DNA of 64,000 nucleotides. Source: Candidatus Parabeggiatoa sp. nov. 2 (lineage in GTDB: Bacteria > Pseudomonadota > Gammaproteobacteria > Beggiatoales > Beggiatoaceae). The notes below the pieces were generated by a model that saw only the letters and a list, made by a program, of their open reading frames with translations, ran no database searches and was not told where the DNA came from. A program made the translations under genes and the position numbers. Positions 27,701 through 34,635 of this stretch are shown piece by piece. The stretch spans positions 1-64,000 of the forward strand of contig NBMI01000066.1 of assembly GCA_002085445.1 (NCBI GenBank), in the 5' to 3' direction. Every line of letters begins with the position of its first letter. The stretch's first letter is position 1.

Positions 27701-28444
27701 TTCCTGAAGGACGGCGATATCAATATCGCTGCACTGGTAGCCGCTTATCAAGAAGTGACATTGACCGAAAACCAACCGGTAGCCCTGTACCAAGGCGTGC
27801 TAAGTACCCAGAAAGCGCACTTGTGGATATACTTTGGTTACCGCCTCCAAGACGGCCAGATCGTCTTCAACGGCGAGCAGCCTATCATCGTGCGAATCGG
27901 ATTGGACAACGAGTTGCCCAGTTTAGGCCAAGGTACTGCCGCCTTCTGTCCAAATGACGACTGTCCACCACTGACGACGGCCTTTTCCGGCGGTGCCTCA
28001 GTCAATGAGCAAGACAATCAGAGTACGCTCACTCTGTCACCAACCCAATTGGTCAAGATTCTGGGCCAAATCGACGTTGATGCCGCTCATGTTGACCAAA
28101 AAGCCGAGATTCTGGTGGTAGCTGGATTAACCCTGGCTGGAGAGGAATCGACCGGTGAACTGTTCTTTATGCTGGACAACCAAAAATTACCGCTGCTGTG
28201 GGATGGCGATCCACAAAAACTCGTGGCCGCACTTTCTGACACCACACTGGCCGCCAAGATGCCGGTAGAAATCTACCAAGGTGGACTGATTGAAGGCCAG
28301 ATACGAGTATTCTTTGGCTACCGCCTCGAAAATGGGATGGTGGTGTTTAACAGTGAACAAACCATCAACCTGCGGGTACAACGGCACTACCAAGAAATCC
28401 TATTTTTTAAAAAATCGGATTTATCCTTATTTATCAATAAATAA
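18746..28444 (+). CDS. Giant secreted multidomain protein with C13 cysteine protease domain
   Basis: About 3,232 residues. Order: signal peptide (MTTLRKRTVIGAIGTLLYI... near 3-27); beta-helix with GGGM-type repeats ending DMGAYEYP (30-400); two putative Ig domains with TGTLTGTP (410-600); ten VCBS/FG-GAP-like repeats with calcium-binding DIDxDGD (600-1155); CHB_HEX_C-like domain (1157-1232); two Ig-like domains; a peptidase C13 (legumain/caspase-clan) domain near 1450-1700 with MIDHGG His1542 and GACYSGSF Cys1595; an FN3-like domain (1850-1955); seven Calx-beta domains (2050-2885); two copies of an unrecognised C-terminal domain (2893-3212); and a repeat-derived tail. ATG 18746 has GGAA upstream; an earlier TTG is unlikely. 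No sortase or PEP-CTERM anchor is seen. Probably an exported calcium-stabilised surface protease. Confidence 0.85.
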   Translation: MTMTTLRKRTVIGAIGTLLYISSQTHAATLYVKHAATGNNNGTSWTNAYTDLQTALTNATSGDEIWVAAGIYKPTTGTDRTATFQLKTGVALYGGFTGTETTLKQRDWETNQTVLSGDIDNNDTTNANGILTKNDNITGNNAQTVVTGSGTDNTAILDGFVITAGLANGSSDSSNPEGCGAGMFNNEANPTLANLTFIGNLASGTVDNLGIGGGMYNDKSSPTLTNVTFSNNLAGSGGGMSNNNSSPTLTNVTFNGNSASSGGGMYNTDNSSPALTNVTFYDNIAQSGKELYNDGGSSITMNNVILSNKSSVEAITNDDSTISINYSLIPGGCSQIAGANCGGGNLDANPLFVDAQNDDLRLNVGSPAIEAGNNAVVSVSTDLKGHVRLSDGNCDGTARVDMGAYEYPSDSYPYTCQTTTKVGKTYRFTPTHNEIEGNNLTFSITNPPSWASFDSNTGTLTGTPTNSDIGTTNTIEIHVDNGSTTVKLTTLDLTVVEPSTPNITGAPAAEAEPGSFYSFTPVANDTDGDILVFSINQKPTWASFDTQIGALTGTPTFDDLGTTTRNIEINVSDGSQTVSLPPFDLTIILNRAPSVALFWKRSSTNNPFDDVNVGMNSIPALADIDNDGDLDAVIGEEEEGSLKYYENTGTALVAKTGDANPFQTVYSGNNSSPALVDIDSDGDLDVFLGSHRSNSIAFHKNTGTLSQPHFENQIDSTNPFDSVEVGAYSTPTFVDIDQDGDFDAFIGENEGIISYYENSGTANSPRFVKRTGAANPFNGVDVGDKSHPALIDIDHDGDLDAVIGENQGFIHYYENVGTARQPEFISQVNPFANVDVGEQSAPTLVDWDKDGDWDAVIGEQNGVINYYENIAPVTGHRFINQERVFKGINVGNRSVPFLVDIDQDGDLDAFVGEEQGPINYYKNIGTVNRPVFEEQTGEANPFKDMAAYHNISPTLVDIDADGDSDAFIGNREGTVKYYQNIGTATSPTFEEQTGTANPLNEVNFGSNGVSQPTLVDIDQDGDWDAFFGAADGQVYYYRNDGTAKSPVFVAQNGADNFFNQVDVGETSTVFFVDMDKDGDFDAVLGQLHSIINYFENTGTANSPTFVERMGVANPFEGIKIGEHSVPFLADIDNDGHLDAIIGEKDGTLQHYEDISISHALPRGGNYNFVPPVYLKCTHCDGFYYTLDGTTPTTSGAQYDNPIAIEADTTTILKFISVTDGVASNVSTETYLIDTQAPTVTLTMPEDQNELASLAAIQGTAADSSGGIGLDYVELQITNGSMYIAEDGSSLLEPTWVKATGTNNWTFDTSGISFSPGDYTITARAVDQLENFSEEQSITVGIGKAFSELDLESGAATIINNDTLDIVGKLNRYPSTDEDLSGKEIVLTITAPDNSSTRQETTTTNQTGQFFFTELTGFTQEGAYGFQATFAGSNQLIGAESAQEAVLVGASAGYAILVQGKIANEEGLAAHNKTIHRIYLKLKERGFEDDNIKYFNYNTAQEGVDGLPLKSDIAAAFTDDELKGLKGRFSSNPAPFYVIMIDHGGSDGSFHIYNGNNDAFDDVITPTDLAGWMDNLEDGLSANALAKRRLIIIGACYSGSFIPELSGEGRIIITSATASEESYKGPEEPDGIRSGEYFMEEFFWRLGKGDNVKAAFEWATERTELLTRRGDGSTNTTNRFHDEAVQHPLLDDNGDGKGSNSLATDGDGLKAAEVLLGVGLNYDTNAAGNPAEILSVSNTLYLKADDEAATLTALVNDANRVSTAVVDIRPPSIQLSSTAAEQSEQLEIPDLQRVFMGCDGQTNRCATYTDDFTEPGKYEAFYFVRDTQTKDISTLKRSVIYKNKQTNTPPDAFDLRLPANDSEPKTVLLFDWETTTEPESQAVTYNLILSEKEDFSTVAYKQEELTTSMIYLDQTAVMTDGTSGLKDTTTYYWKVEAVDPFGAITASRSVFSFTTNNTNKPPSIVNLSVENQTDSQPVSNVEIEYFQNETIVEPAAYVQDQGNTLTQIESGLYTVNVQADGYNSQEFQVDTRTGSVNTTVALTPTNSILNYGQLQFAVDFYRVGENQGTVPILVKRVGGSDAQVSVSYATADGSATAGSDYVTQSGILTWSAYDEGAKQINLPLTDDQEYEGDETFTLTVYNPTGGATLGTISQLSVTLVENDQPKPGVLQFSAQTVTANEGDSTLNLTVTRTEGRYGEVSVQYLANGTATVGTDYLGESGTLTWASGDDTPKSLNLQLIDDTEVETVETLNLRLIEATGDATLGSQTQATLSITDNDVPLQPGTLQFSEPTYTAGEGDGELSLTVTRTGGSDGAVSVQYLATGGSTATAGNDYIGGSGTLTWPAADTTAQVIKITLTDDHEVEQTETVKFTLNNTTGGATLGSPAQATLSITDNDVAATAGTLQFAESTYTAGEGDGELSLTVTRLGGSDGEVTVQYLATGGSTALVNSDYTGGSGTLTWPSADSSPKPLPITLIDDSAHEPTETIQFTLNNSTGGATLGNPAQATLSIIDNETAPPVLKPGVLQFAEATYTANESDGELNLTVIRTGGSDGQVTVDYNTTNSSTATVDSDYTGRQGTLTWAAGDMTAKSLTLNIINDSQVEGTEIILFSLSNPSGGATLGNVAYTTVTLADNDFSTPVTPPDTTTPESQPGVLQFAATTYSANESDGELTNITVTRTGGSDGSVTVEYLATVEGSAKPNQDYTGTSGTLTWPQGDTSAKSLNLKLIDDNEVEKTETVKFTLSNPTGGATLGNQTTAALSITDNDTAVPVSPAGVLQFSAPTYLVKENEGELNKIRVTRRGGSSGSVSVEYLATAEGSATIGSDYTNASGTLTWADGDSEPKPVTVTLLDDDELEPAETVYLKLFATGEAELGSPAQAQLVIVDNEGDPLATLGQGLAMGCPNEACSVTTLFRGGSTREAGPDYQATLSISPSQPVLVRGEMDVDAAHVGQKADLLVVIYSLPLEESQTDQFLMVDPELQLQEWAFLKDGDINIAALVAAYQEVTLTENQPVALYQGVLSTQKAHLWIYFGYRLQDGQIVFNGEQPIIVRIGLDNELPSLGQGTAAFCPNDDCPPLTTAFSGGASVNEQDNQSTLTLSPTQLVKILGQIDVDAAHVDQKAEILVVAGLTLAGEESTGELFFMLDNQKLPLLWDGDPQKLVAALSDTTLAAKMPVEIYQGGLIEGQIRVFFGYRLENGMVVFNSEQTINLRVQRHYQEILFFKKSDLSLFINK

Positions 28445-28463
28445 CCTTTTAAATGGGAGAATT

Positions 28464-29411
28464 ATGATGCCGGCTCTACTAGAAAAAACGGATATCCCCC
28501 AAAGGGAGCCACCATTTGGGCCTAAAAAAACTTTGCCCTCCACATACAATTTACCCGGTGAATATCCGAAGGTAACTCAATCGAAAATGAGGCAACGTAT
28601 TGGGTTCATTGAACAGAATTCCACCCAGGTACCTTTACTTCCAACCCAAAATGACTTACCTTGTGATGACGGAGTACCGATGGAAACTGAACGACACAAA
28701 AAGCAAATGGATTTACTGGTTTATTCGCTAGAGCCTTGGTTGGGCGAGCGTGGTTATGTTGGCGGTAACATGTTTGTGTATTTTAGTTTAAAACAGCTCA
28801 AAAATCAGGATTTTAAAGGCCCTGATGTGTTTGTCACCGTTGGCGTGTCCAATGAAGAACGTAAAAGTTGGGTGGTTTGGGAAGAGGGCAAAAGCCCTGA
28901 TGTTGTGATTGAGTTGTTATCTGAAAGCACCGCCAATGAAGATAAGAGTCGAAAAAAACAGATTTACCAAAACCAACTGAAAGTGGCCGAGTATTTTTGG
29001 TTTGATCCGTTTAATCCTTCCGATTGGAAGGGCTTTAGACTAAACGGGGGAGTTTATGAAGAATTGCCGTTGAAAAATGAAGGTTTTACAAGTCAACAAT
29101 TGGGATTAACCCTCGTACTTTGGCGTGGGAGTTACAAAAACGTGGAGGCGGTGTGGCTACGTTGGGCCACCATCAAAGGGAATTTACTGTTACTTCCGGA
29201 AGAAATCGAAGCTCAACGCGCCCAAGCTGAGGCCCAACGCGCCCACGCGGCCGAACAACGCGCTGAAGTCGCTTATGAAAAGGGTGAACAAAACCAAGCC
29301 ATCGAAACCGCCTGCAAAATGTTAGCCGATGGCCTCGATTCCACCACCATTATGAAATACACGGGCCTTTCCCCCAATGACTTAGCGGCTTTATCCAAAA
29401 ACAACCAATGA
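28464..29411 (+). CDS. Uma2-family (DUF820) endonuclease-like protein
   Basis: A 315-residue protein whose core (about 60-235) matches the Uma2/DUF820 PD-(D/E)XK nuclease-like family: GPDVFVTVGV, WVVWEEGKSPDVVIELLSEST, DKSRKKQIYQ and VAEYFWFDP. The C-terminus has an Ala/Gln/Arg-rich coiled coil (EAQRAQAEAQRAHAAEQRAE, about 250-270) and a closing LADGLDSTTIMKYTGLS helix pair, as seen in Rpn/DUF820-like proteins. The frame opens upstream inside the giant gene, but GGGAGAATTATG fixes the start at 28464. These proteins are abundant in filamentous cyanobacteria and Beggiatoaceae; the role is unclear. Confidence 0.82.
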   Translation: MMPALLEKTDIPQREPPFGPKKTLPSTYNLPGEYPKVTQSKMRQRIGFIEQNSTQVPLLPTQNDLPCDDGVPMETERHKKQMDLLVYSLEPWLGERGYVGGNMFVYFSLKQLKNQDFKGPDVFVTVGVSNEERKSWVVWEEGKSPDVVIELLSESTANEDKSRKKQIYQNQLKVAEYFWFDPFNPSDWKGFRLNGGVYEELPLKNEGFTSQQLGLTLVLWRGSYKNVEAVWLRWATIKGNLLLLPEEIEAQRAQAEAQRAHAAEQRAEVAYEKGEQNQAIETACKMLADGLDSTTIMKYTGLSPNDLAALSKNNQ

Positions 29412-29822
29412 CATTAAATATGCGGTAGTGCTGCAATGTGGGTGATAAGCCTTGAAATCTTGTCCGGCAAAGAAATCCTATTTTTCCAAAAAATCGGATT
29501 TCTCCCGATTTCTACGGGTGGTGTTCAACGGCGAACAAACCATCAACCTGCGGATAGTACAACGAATTACGCGAGTACAACGAATTACGCGGATAAACGA
29601 ATGAACGAATAAATCTACCAAGGTGGACTGGTTACTACCAAGAAATCCGATTTTTAAAAAAATCTGATTTCTGCGGATTTCTCTCAAGTTCAACTCAGAA
29701 CCAACCATCAACCGGCGGATAGTACAACGAATTACGCGGATAAACGAATTAGATGCTTTGTTGAAAAGAGGCGATAAATCGCCTACTACAAACTACAAAC
29801 GAACGGCGTTGTTCCCCACCTT
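29412..29822. repeat. Debris of the giant gene's 3' end mixed with repeats
   Basis: GTTCAACGGCGAACAAACC at 29523 and a weaker copy near 29690 echo the last codons of the giant gene (VFNxEQTINLR), and ATCTACCAAGGTGGACTGG at 29613 echoes IYQGGL. Between them are reverse A-type units (about 29556-29610 and 29719-29750) and AAATCCGATTTTT hairpins. No open gene. It looks like repeated partial duplication of the 3' end of the upstream gene. Confidence 0.7.
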
Positions 29823-31304
29823 TTAAAACAACTGCGGTGGTACTACGTCTTGATTGGCAACTTTGCCTTCCCTTTTGCAGCCGCTTGCCAACATAATAAC
29901 AGGTTTCACCGACACTTTTCCGGGCGTTTTCTCGACATAGCCGCCGGTTTGACGGCCCTTAGCGCGGCTCGTTTGAGCCGGTTTGTCAAAAAATCGGCCG
30001 GGTAAATTGCTGGCTTTCCAATCGGAGGGAGAGGAGCGCCTTCCTACATAAGGAATAACCACCAATTGGCTTTTGTTTTCAACGACTGCCTCGCAAGGAC
30101 TTTCAAGCAGTGTACTTGCATCAAAAAAAGCCGCCGGCAATATCACTATGTCTTCAAAGACATTCTTATCGGGCGAATTAACGACAACTATCCCATCAAC
30201 ACCGTATTTTGACGAAGCATTGATGACCTCCTCTACCGGCTCTCCAGTAAAGTTATAAATCCCGGTCGTGGTGATGTTGATATTGCCACCGGGGCCACCG
30301 TAGGCTTGGGCAATAATTTGACTGCCATCTAACACGATAAATTCCGGTTGAAGCGTCATATTGCCGCCACCGCCTTCTCCACTGCCCACACTGGTGGTGA
30401 TTTCGCTGTCGATCAGATAGAAGTAATTGGGGACGGTGATTTCGATATTGCCACCATCGGCACTGGTGGCTGAGGTTCGTATAGAACCGTCCTGCATTTG
30501 TAGCGTCTCTCCTAAAACGAGGACAAGATTACCCGCATTGCCTTGGCCCACGCTACTGGTCGAAATACCACCCCCTTCAGTCAGTTCGAGTTGACGGGCT
30601 TGGATTTCCACATTGCCGCCTTGTCCAGAACCCTGAGTACTAGCAATTATTCTTGAATCCCCTCGCACTTGTAATGTCTCTCCTAAAATCACTACAAGAC
30701 TGCCAGCATCGCCCTCACCAAAACTGCTCGCTGAGAGACTACTCCTTTCAGTCAATTGGAGTTGACGGGCTTGGATTTCCAGATTGCCACCTTGTCCAGA
30801 ACCATGAGTGCTAGCCACTATTGCTGAACCATCCCCTCGCACTTGTAGTGTCTCTGCTAAAATCAGTACGAGACTGCCAGCATCACCCTCACCAAGACTG
30901 TTTGTTATGATGAAACCCTTTTCAGTCACTTGGAGTTGACGGGCTTGGATTTCCAGATTGCCACCTTGTCCAGAACCCTGAGTGCTAGCCGTTATTCCTG
31001 AACCCGCTCCTCGCACTTGTAATGTCTCTGCTAAAATCAGTACGATACTGCCAGCATCGCCCTCACCAAGACTATTCGTTATGATGTAACCCTTTTCAGT
31101 CAGTTGGAGTTGACGCGCTTGAATTTTCATAAGGCCGCCGGTTCCTGAGCCACCCGTGATAGCCGTTCCATCATGCCCAGCCACCGCTTGAATGCTTCCA
31201 CCGGTCGTTATTGTCACAATCGGTGCTGAAACTTCAATCGCGCCCCCCGAACCAGAGCCACCCGTGTTAGAGGTTATCGCGGCGCTTTCACCTTTAATCA
31301 GGAC
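29823..31304 (-). pseudogene. 5'-truncated two-partner-secretion (filamentous haemagglutinin-like) exoprotein
   Basis: About 490 residues of the C-terminal part of a TpsA-type beta-helix protein. It contains tandem repeats of roughly 57 residues (EIQARQLQLTEKG...SLGEGDAG...LAETLQVRG...ASTQGSGQGGN), then a late TpsA region GNINITTTGIYNF and a Cys-containing tail (SPCEAVVENKSQL; LASGCKREG). The N-terminal secretion domain and signal are missing. Genuine sequence begins at VLIKGESAAITSN (31304); the upstream codons of the same frame are antisense to the CHAT gene and are not real. Without the N-terminal part it cannot be exported by the usual route. Confidence 0.8.
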
Positions 31305-31308
31305 GGCC

Positions 31309-32248
31309 TGATGGCATCTATCAAGAAGTGGTGCCCGTTGGCGCTGACACGTTGGGGCGGACAGTGCATCAATTTCGTGCCAATCTGCAAACACGTCATA
31401 AAAATAAGTTCATTATCCAAGCACGAAAGCTTTATGACTGGCTAATCGCACCGCTTTCTGCCGTTTTGACAACACAAGACATTGACACGCTGGTGATTGT
31501 ACCCGATGGCCCCCTACGCACTGTGCCGCTGGCGGCCTTATTTAACAAACGTAAAAAGCGGTTTTTAATTGAAGACTTTGCTATAGCCACCACCCCCGGT
31601 TTCAATCTGACCGATCCGCGTCCTCTGTCTAGGCAGAATATCAGTATTCTGCTCAATGGTTTGTCTGTCAAAGTGGCACACGCAAATAAATTTAATGCAC
31701 TCACCAATGTCACGGAAGAAATTCAGAGTATCAAGTCACTGTTTGACAACAGCAAGGTATTACTTAACTCTCAGTTTACGCTTGAGGGTGTCGGCGAAGC
31801 GCTGCAAAAAAGGCCCTACTCAATTGTGCATGTTGCGTCGCATGGTCAATTTCAACGTGATCCAAAAGATACCTTTCTGCTGGCTTACGACGACAAGCTG
31901 ACGATGGATATACTCGAAAATTATCTGAAATTCAATGAGTTAAACTACTCAGTTGAATTACTCACCCTAAGTGCTTGCCAGACAGCGGTAGGAGATGAAC
32001 GGGCCGCACTGGGACTGGCCGGTGTCGCCATCAAAGCGGGCGCGAAAAGTGCTTTAGCAAGCTTATGGTTTGTGGTAGATGAAGCAACCTCTAAACTGAT
32101 GAGCGAATTTTACCAACAACTCATCAACAATCCCGATTTTTCCAAGGCTCAGGCGCTCCAAGCCGCGCAGAAAAAACTGATCGCGCATAAAAAGTTTCGA
32201 CATCCGGCGTATTGGTCACCGTTTCTGTTGATTGGAAACTGGCTGTAA
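31309..32248 (+). pseudogene. 5'-truncated CHAT-domain protease
   Basis: About 310 residues comprising a complete CHAT (caspase HetF associated with TPRs) domain: DGIYQEVVPVGADTLGR, LVIVPDGPLRTVPLAAL, catalytic VHVASHGQF, LLTLSACQTAVG with the catalytic Cys, and AGAKSALASLW, ending HPAYWSPFLLIGNW. Both catalytic residues are intact. CHAT proteins normally carry a long N-terminal TPR region; here it is lost at the junction with the inverted TpsA remnant. The first codon, 31328, is GTG without a clear ribosome site, so expression is doubtful. If expressed it would be an unregulated protease domain. Confidence 0.8.
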
Positions 32249-32570
32249 CTCAGTGAATAGCCCCAGGTTACACCTCAATGCCATATCGTACCGCTTTTGG
32301 GTGAGGGCAACCATAAAGGATTGCCCCTACATTACATGACGGTTTGTAGGGGCAATCCCTTGTGGTTGCCCTACTTGTGGTTGCCCTACTTGTGGTTGCC
32401 CTACTTGTGGTTGCCCTACTTGTGGTTGCCCTACTTGTGGTTGCCCTACTTGTGGTTGCCCTCCCTACTTGTGGTTGCCCTACTTGTGGTTGCCCGACAC
32501 GATATGGCATTGAGGTGGAACCTGGGGGGGGACAAGCTTTGTTAACATACATTATAGAACGGAAAAAGCC
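32249..32570. repeat. Palindromic repeat with internal 15-bp array
   Basis: Positions 32275-32372 are a copy of the GGGCAACC/GGTTGCCC palindromic repeat seen at 1-75 and 13628-13698. Its right arm has expanded: 32359-32495 is nine copies of a 15-bp unit (CTTGTGGTTGCCCTA), with one 4-base insertion. Open frames reading LWLPY or LVVAL come only from this array. Confidence 0.9.
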
Positions 32571-33176
32571 ATGACTGAAAAACGAGAAATCCCTGATTGG
32601 GAAGAACTCTACCAGAAGGAACCGGTGGAAAAATTGCCTTGGTTTTATGAGGAAATTGACCATGATTTTGCCAAGGCCTTAACTCAATGGAACATAACCG
32701 CCGGTCATATTTTAGATATTGGCACCGGCCCGGGAACGCAGGCAATCGCCTTAGCTAAAATGGGGTTTACGGTCACCGCCACCGATATATCAGAAACAGC
32801 AATTGAGAAAGCATTGCTAAGAAGCCAAGAAATGGATTGTCAAGTTGACTTTATCAAAGATGACATTCTCAACACTCAACTTGATAAAACGTTCAATCTC
32901 GTCCTTGATCGCGGCTGCTTTCATACCATGCACTCGGAACAGAGACAAGATTTTATCAAGGCGGTGTACAATCTCATTGAACCCAAAGGCTATTTGTTCC
33001 TGAAATGCTTTAGCCATTTAGAGACAAGGGAAGAAGGGCCTTATCGTTTTACGCCCGAAGAGATAACCAGTTACTTTGCTTCCCAATTCAAAATTCACTC
33101 CATTTCCCAAAGTGTCTTTCATGGAACGCATGAAGACTTTCCAAAGGCCTTGTTTTGTGTGATGGAAAAAGTTTAA
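32571..33176 (+). CDS. Class I SAM-dependent methyltransferase
   Basis: A 201-residue Rossmann-fold methyltransferase. SAM-binding motif I is LDIGTGPGTQAIALA (near residues 48-62); VTATDIS carries the acidic residue after strand 2 (near 72); FNLVLDRGCFHTM (near 106) is motif post-II of the TPMT/UbiE-like branch. C-terminal FPKALFCVMEK closes the fold. The DRGCFH block is shared with thiopurine-methyltransferase-like and tellurite-resistance-like enzymes, but the substrate cannot be named. It stands alone, with only a weak purine-rich site before the ATG. Confidence 0.85.
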   Translation: MTEKREIPDWEELYQKEPVEKLPWFYEEIDHDFAKALTQWNITAGHILDIGTGPGTQAIALAKMGFTVTATDISETAIEKALLRSQEMDCQVDFIKDDILNTQLDKTFNLVLDRGCFHTMHSEQRQDFIKAVYNLIEPKGYLFLKCFSHLETREEGPYRFTPEEITSYFASQFKIHSISQSVFHGTHEDFPKALFCVMEKV

Positions 33177-33624
33177 ATTCCCCCTAAATAATTGGCTGTT
33201 GACAATTAATTATTAATTATTAAAACTCAGCAAAGTGAGTCCGTCATTGACGGCTCACTATAGAATTTCAGAAAAATCATTTCAAAACCGCCAACAACTA
33301 AAACCGTTATCTCGCTCGCGGAAATGACTGCGTTTTTAGATAAGCTTTCGTCCCCTAAAGAGGACTAAATAATTATTATAAAATCTATAGAACCGGTTAA
33401 AAATTTATTATTTTTAATAACATACTACTTATAGTGGATAAAAATTAGTTGTAAAACTGGGGAACGCCACCAAATTACTGATTAATTCTTAATAATTCTT
33501 AATTAACTATTAATTATTTTAATGATGAGTTCAATTTTTTATAACGATCAAAAAGCTGGACAGGAGTCCAAACTTTAGTTTGGCAAGCCTGAAATTCATG
33601 ACGTTTTAGCACCAATCATTCACT
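33177..33624. repeat. Gene-free region with MITE-like element
   Basis: Positions 33258-33390 are an inverted, longer (133 bp) copy of the CTATAG-ended element, with CTATAGAATTTCAGA at one end and AAAATCTATAG at the other and GTCCCCTAAAGAGGAC inside. AT-rich TTAATTATTAA runs lie on both sides. A CCAAACTTTAGTTTGG hairpin is at 33569-33584. Confidence 0.7.
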
Positions 33625-34482
33625 ATGAAACTCTACGCTATCAGTGACTTACATATAGATCATAAAATCAACTCGCAGGCCCTTGAAGCTTTGCCCGCTT
33701 TTCCAGAAGACTGGTTAATCCTTGCTGGAGATACTTGCAGTAACATAAAACATTTACGCTTAGCCTTATCCCATTTAACAAAACGCTTTGCCCAAGTGTT
33801 ATGGGTGCCGGGCAATCATGATCTATGGACAGGCGTTGGTGGTATAAAAGAACAGGGAGAAGAAAAGTATCAAAAACAGGTTTCAGTTTGCCGTGACTTT
33901 GGCGTTTTAACGCCAGAAGACCCTTATCCATTATGGCAGGGTGAAGGTGGAGACCATATTCTTGCGCCGCTTTTTATTTTGTATGACTATAGTTTTCGGC
34001 CGGCTGACATCTCGCTCAATTCGGCCGTCGCCTGGGCTGCCGAGACGGGCATTATGTGTACTGATGAATATTACCTCGCTCCAACACCCTATCCTTCTCG
34101 ACAAGCTTGGTGTTTTGCGCGGTGTGACTATTCCGAGCAAAGATTGCGTAAAATACCTTCAGACACGCCGCTGGTTTTGATTAACCACTATCCTTTGCGA
34201 GAAGATTTAGTCCGATTGGTCAAAATTCCTCGTTTTTCCATTTGGTGTGGTACGCGGCGTACTGAAAATTGGCATCGTCGCTTTAATGTCTCGGTGGTGG
34301 TTTCTGGTCATTTGCATATCCGTGCCACCGATTATCGAGATGGTGTCCGTTTTGAAGAAGTTTCTTTGGGATACCCAAGAAACTGGAATCAAAGCAAAGG
34401 AATTCAAGCCTATCTTCGCCAAATTTTACCCGCGCCAAATATAATGCCCGCAAAAGATGCTGGGCCTTATTGGCACTTTTAA
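33625..34482 (+). CDS. Calcineurin-like metallophosphoesterase
   Basis: A 285-residue metallophosphoesterase with the five metal-binding blocks: SDLHID (residue 7), LAGDTCSN (32), PGNHDLW (60), NHYPLRED (about 190) and GHLHIR (about 231). It is larger than YfcE and of a different subgroup, with an insert between the second and third blocks and FDGVRFEEVSLGYPR-like C-terminus (YRDGVRFEEVSLGYPRNW). No signal peptide, so cytoplasmic. Substrate unknown. It precedes the Sfp-type gene by 150 bases of repeats, so the two are not clearly one operon. Confidence 0.85.
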   Translation: MKLYAISDLHIDHKINSQALEALPAFPEDWLILAGDTCSNIKHLRLALSHLTKRFAQVLWVPGNHDLWTGVGGIKEQGEEKYQKQVSVCRDFGVLTPEDPYPLWQGEGGDHILAPLFILYDYSFRPADISLNSAVAWAAETGIMCTDEYYLAPTPYPSRQAWCFARCDYSEQRLRKIPSDTPLVLINHYPLREDLVRLVKIPRFSIWCGTRRTENWHRRFNVSVVVSGHLHIRATDYRDGVRFEEVSLGYPRNWNQSKGIQAYLRQILPAPNIMPAKDAGPYWHF

Positions 34483-34494
34483 AAGTAAAACAAA

Positions 34495-34635
34495 CTTTAG
34501 TTTGACAGGAGTCCAAACCGGAAGGAGTCCAAACTTTAGTTTGGCAGTCGGAGTCCAAACTGGAGTCCAAACTTTAGTTTGGCAAACGTTTAGACGACTG
34601 ATAACTGATAACTGATCACAGATTAGAGACAGCCC
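34495..34635. repeat. CCAAACTTTAGTTTGG hairpins and TAACTGA array before sfp-like gene
   Basis: Several CCAAACTTTAGTTTGG-type hairpins (34532-34582) are followed by GATAACTGATAACTGATCA at 34596-34619, ending about 17 bases before the ATG of the phosphopantetheinyl transferase gene. Confidence 0.8.

Noticed and set aside
31305-31394. N-terminal 30 codons of the minus-strand TpsA frame
   Set aside because: They are the antisense of conserved CHAT codons and bear no TpsA resemblance; true TpsA sequence begins at 31304.
32268-32663. Open frames reading LWLPY, LVVAL or TSRAT repeats
   Set aside because: They are translations of the 15-bp DNA array in different frames, with no ribosome site.
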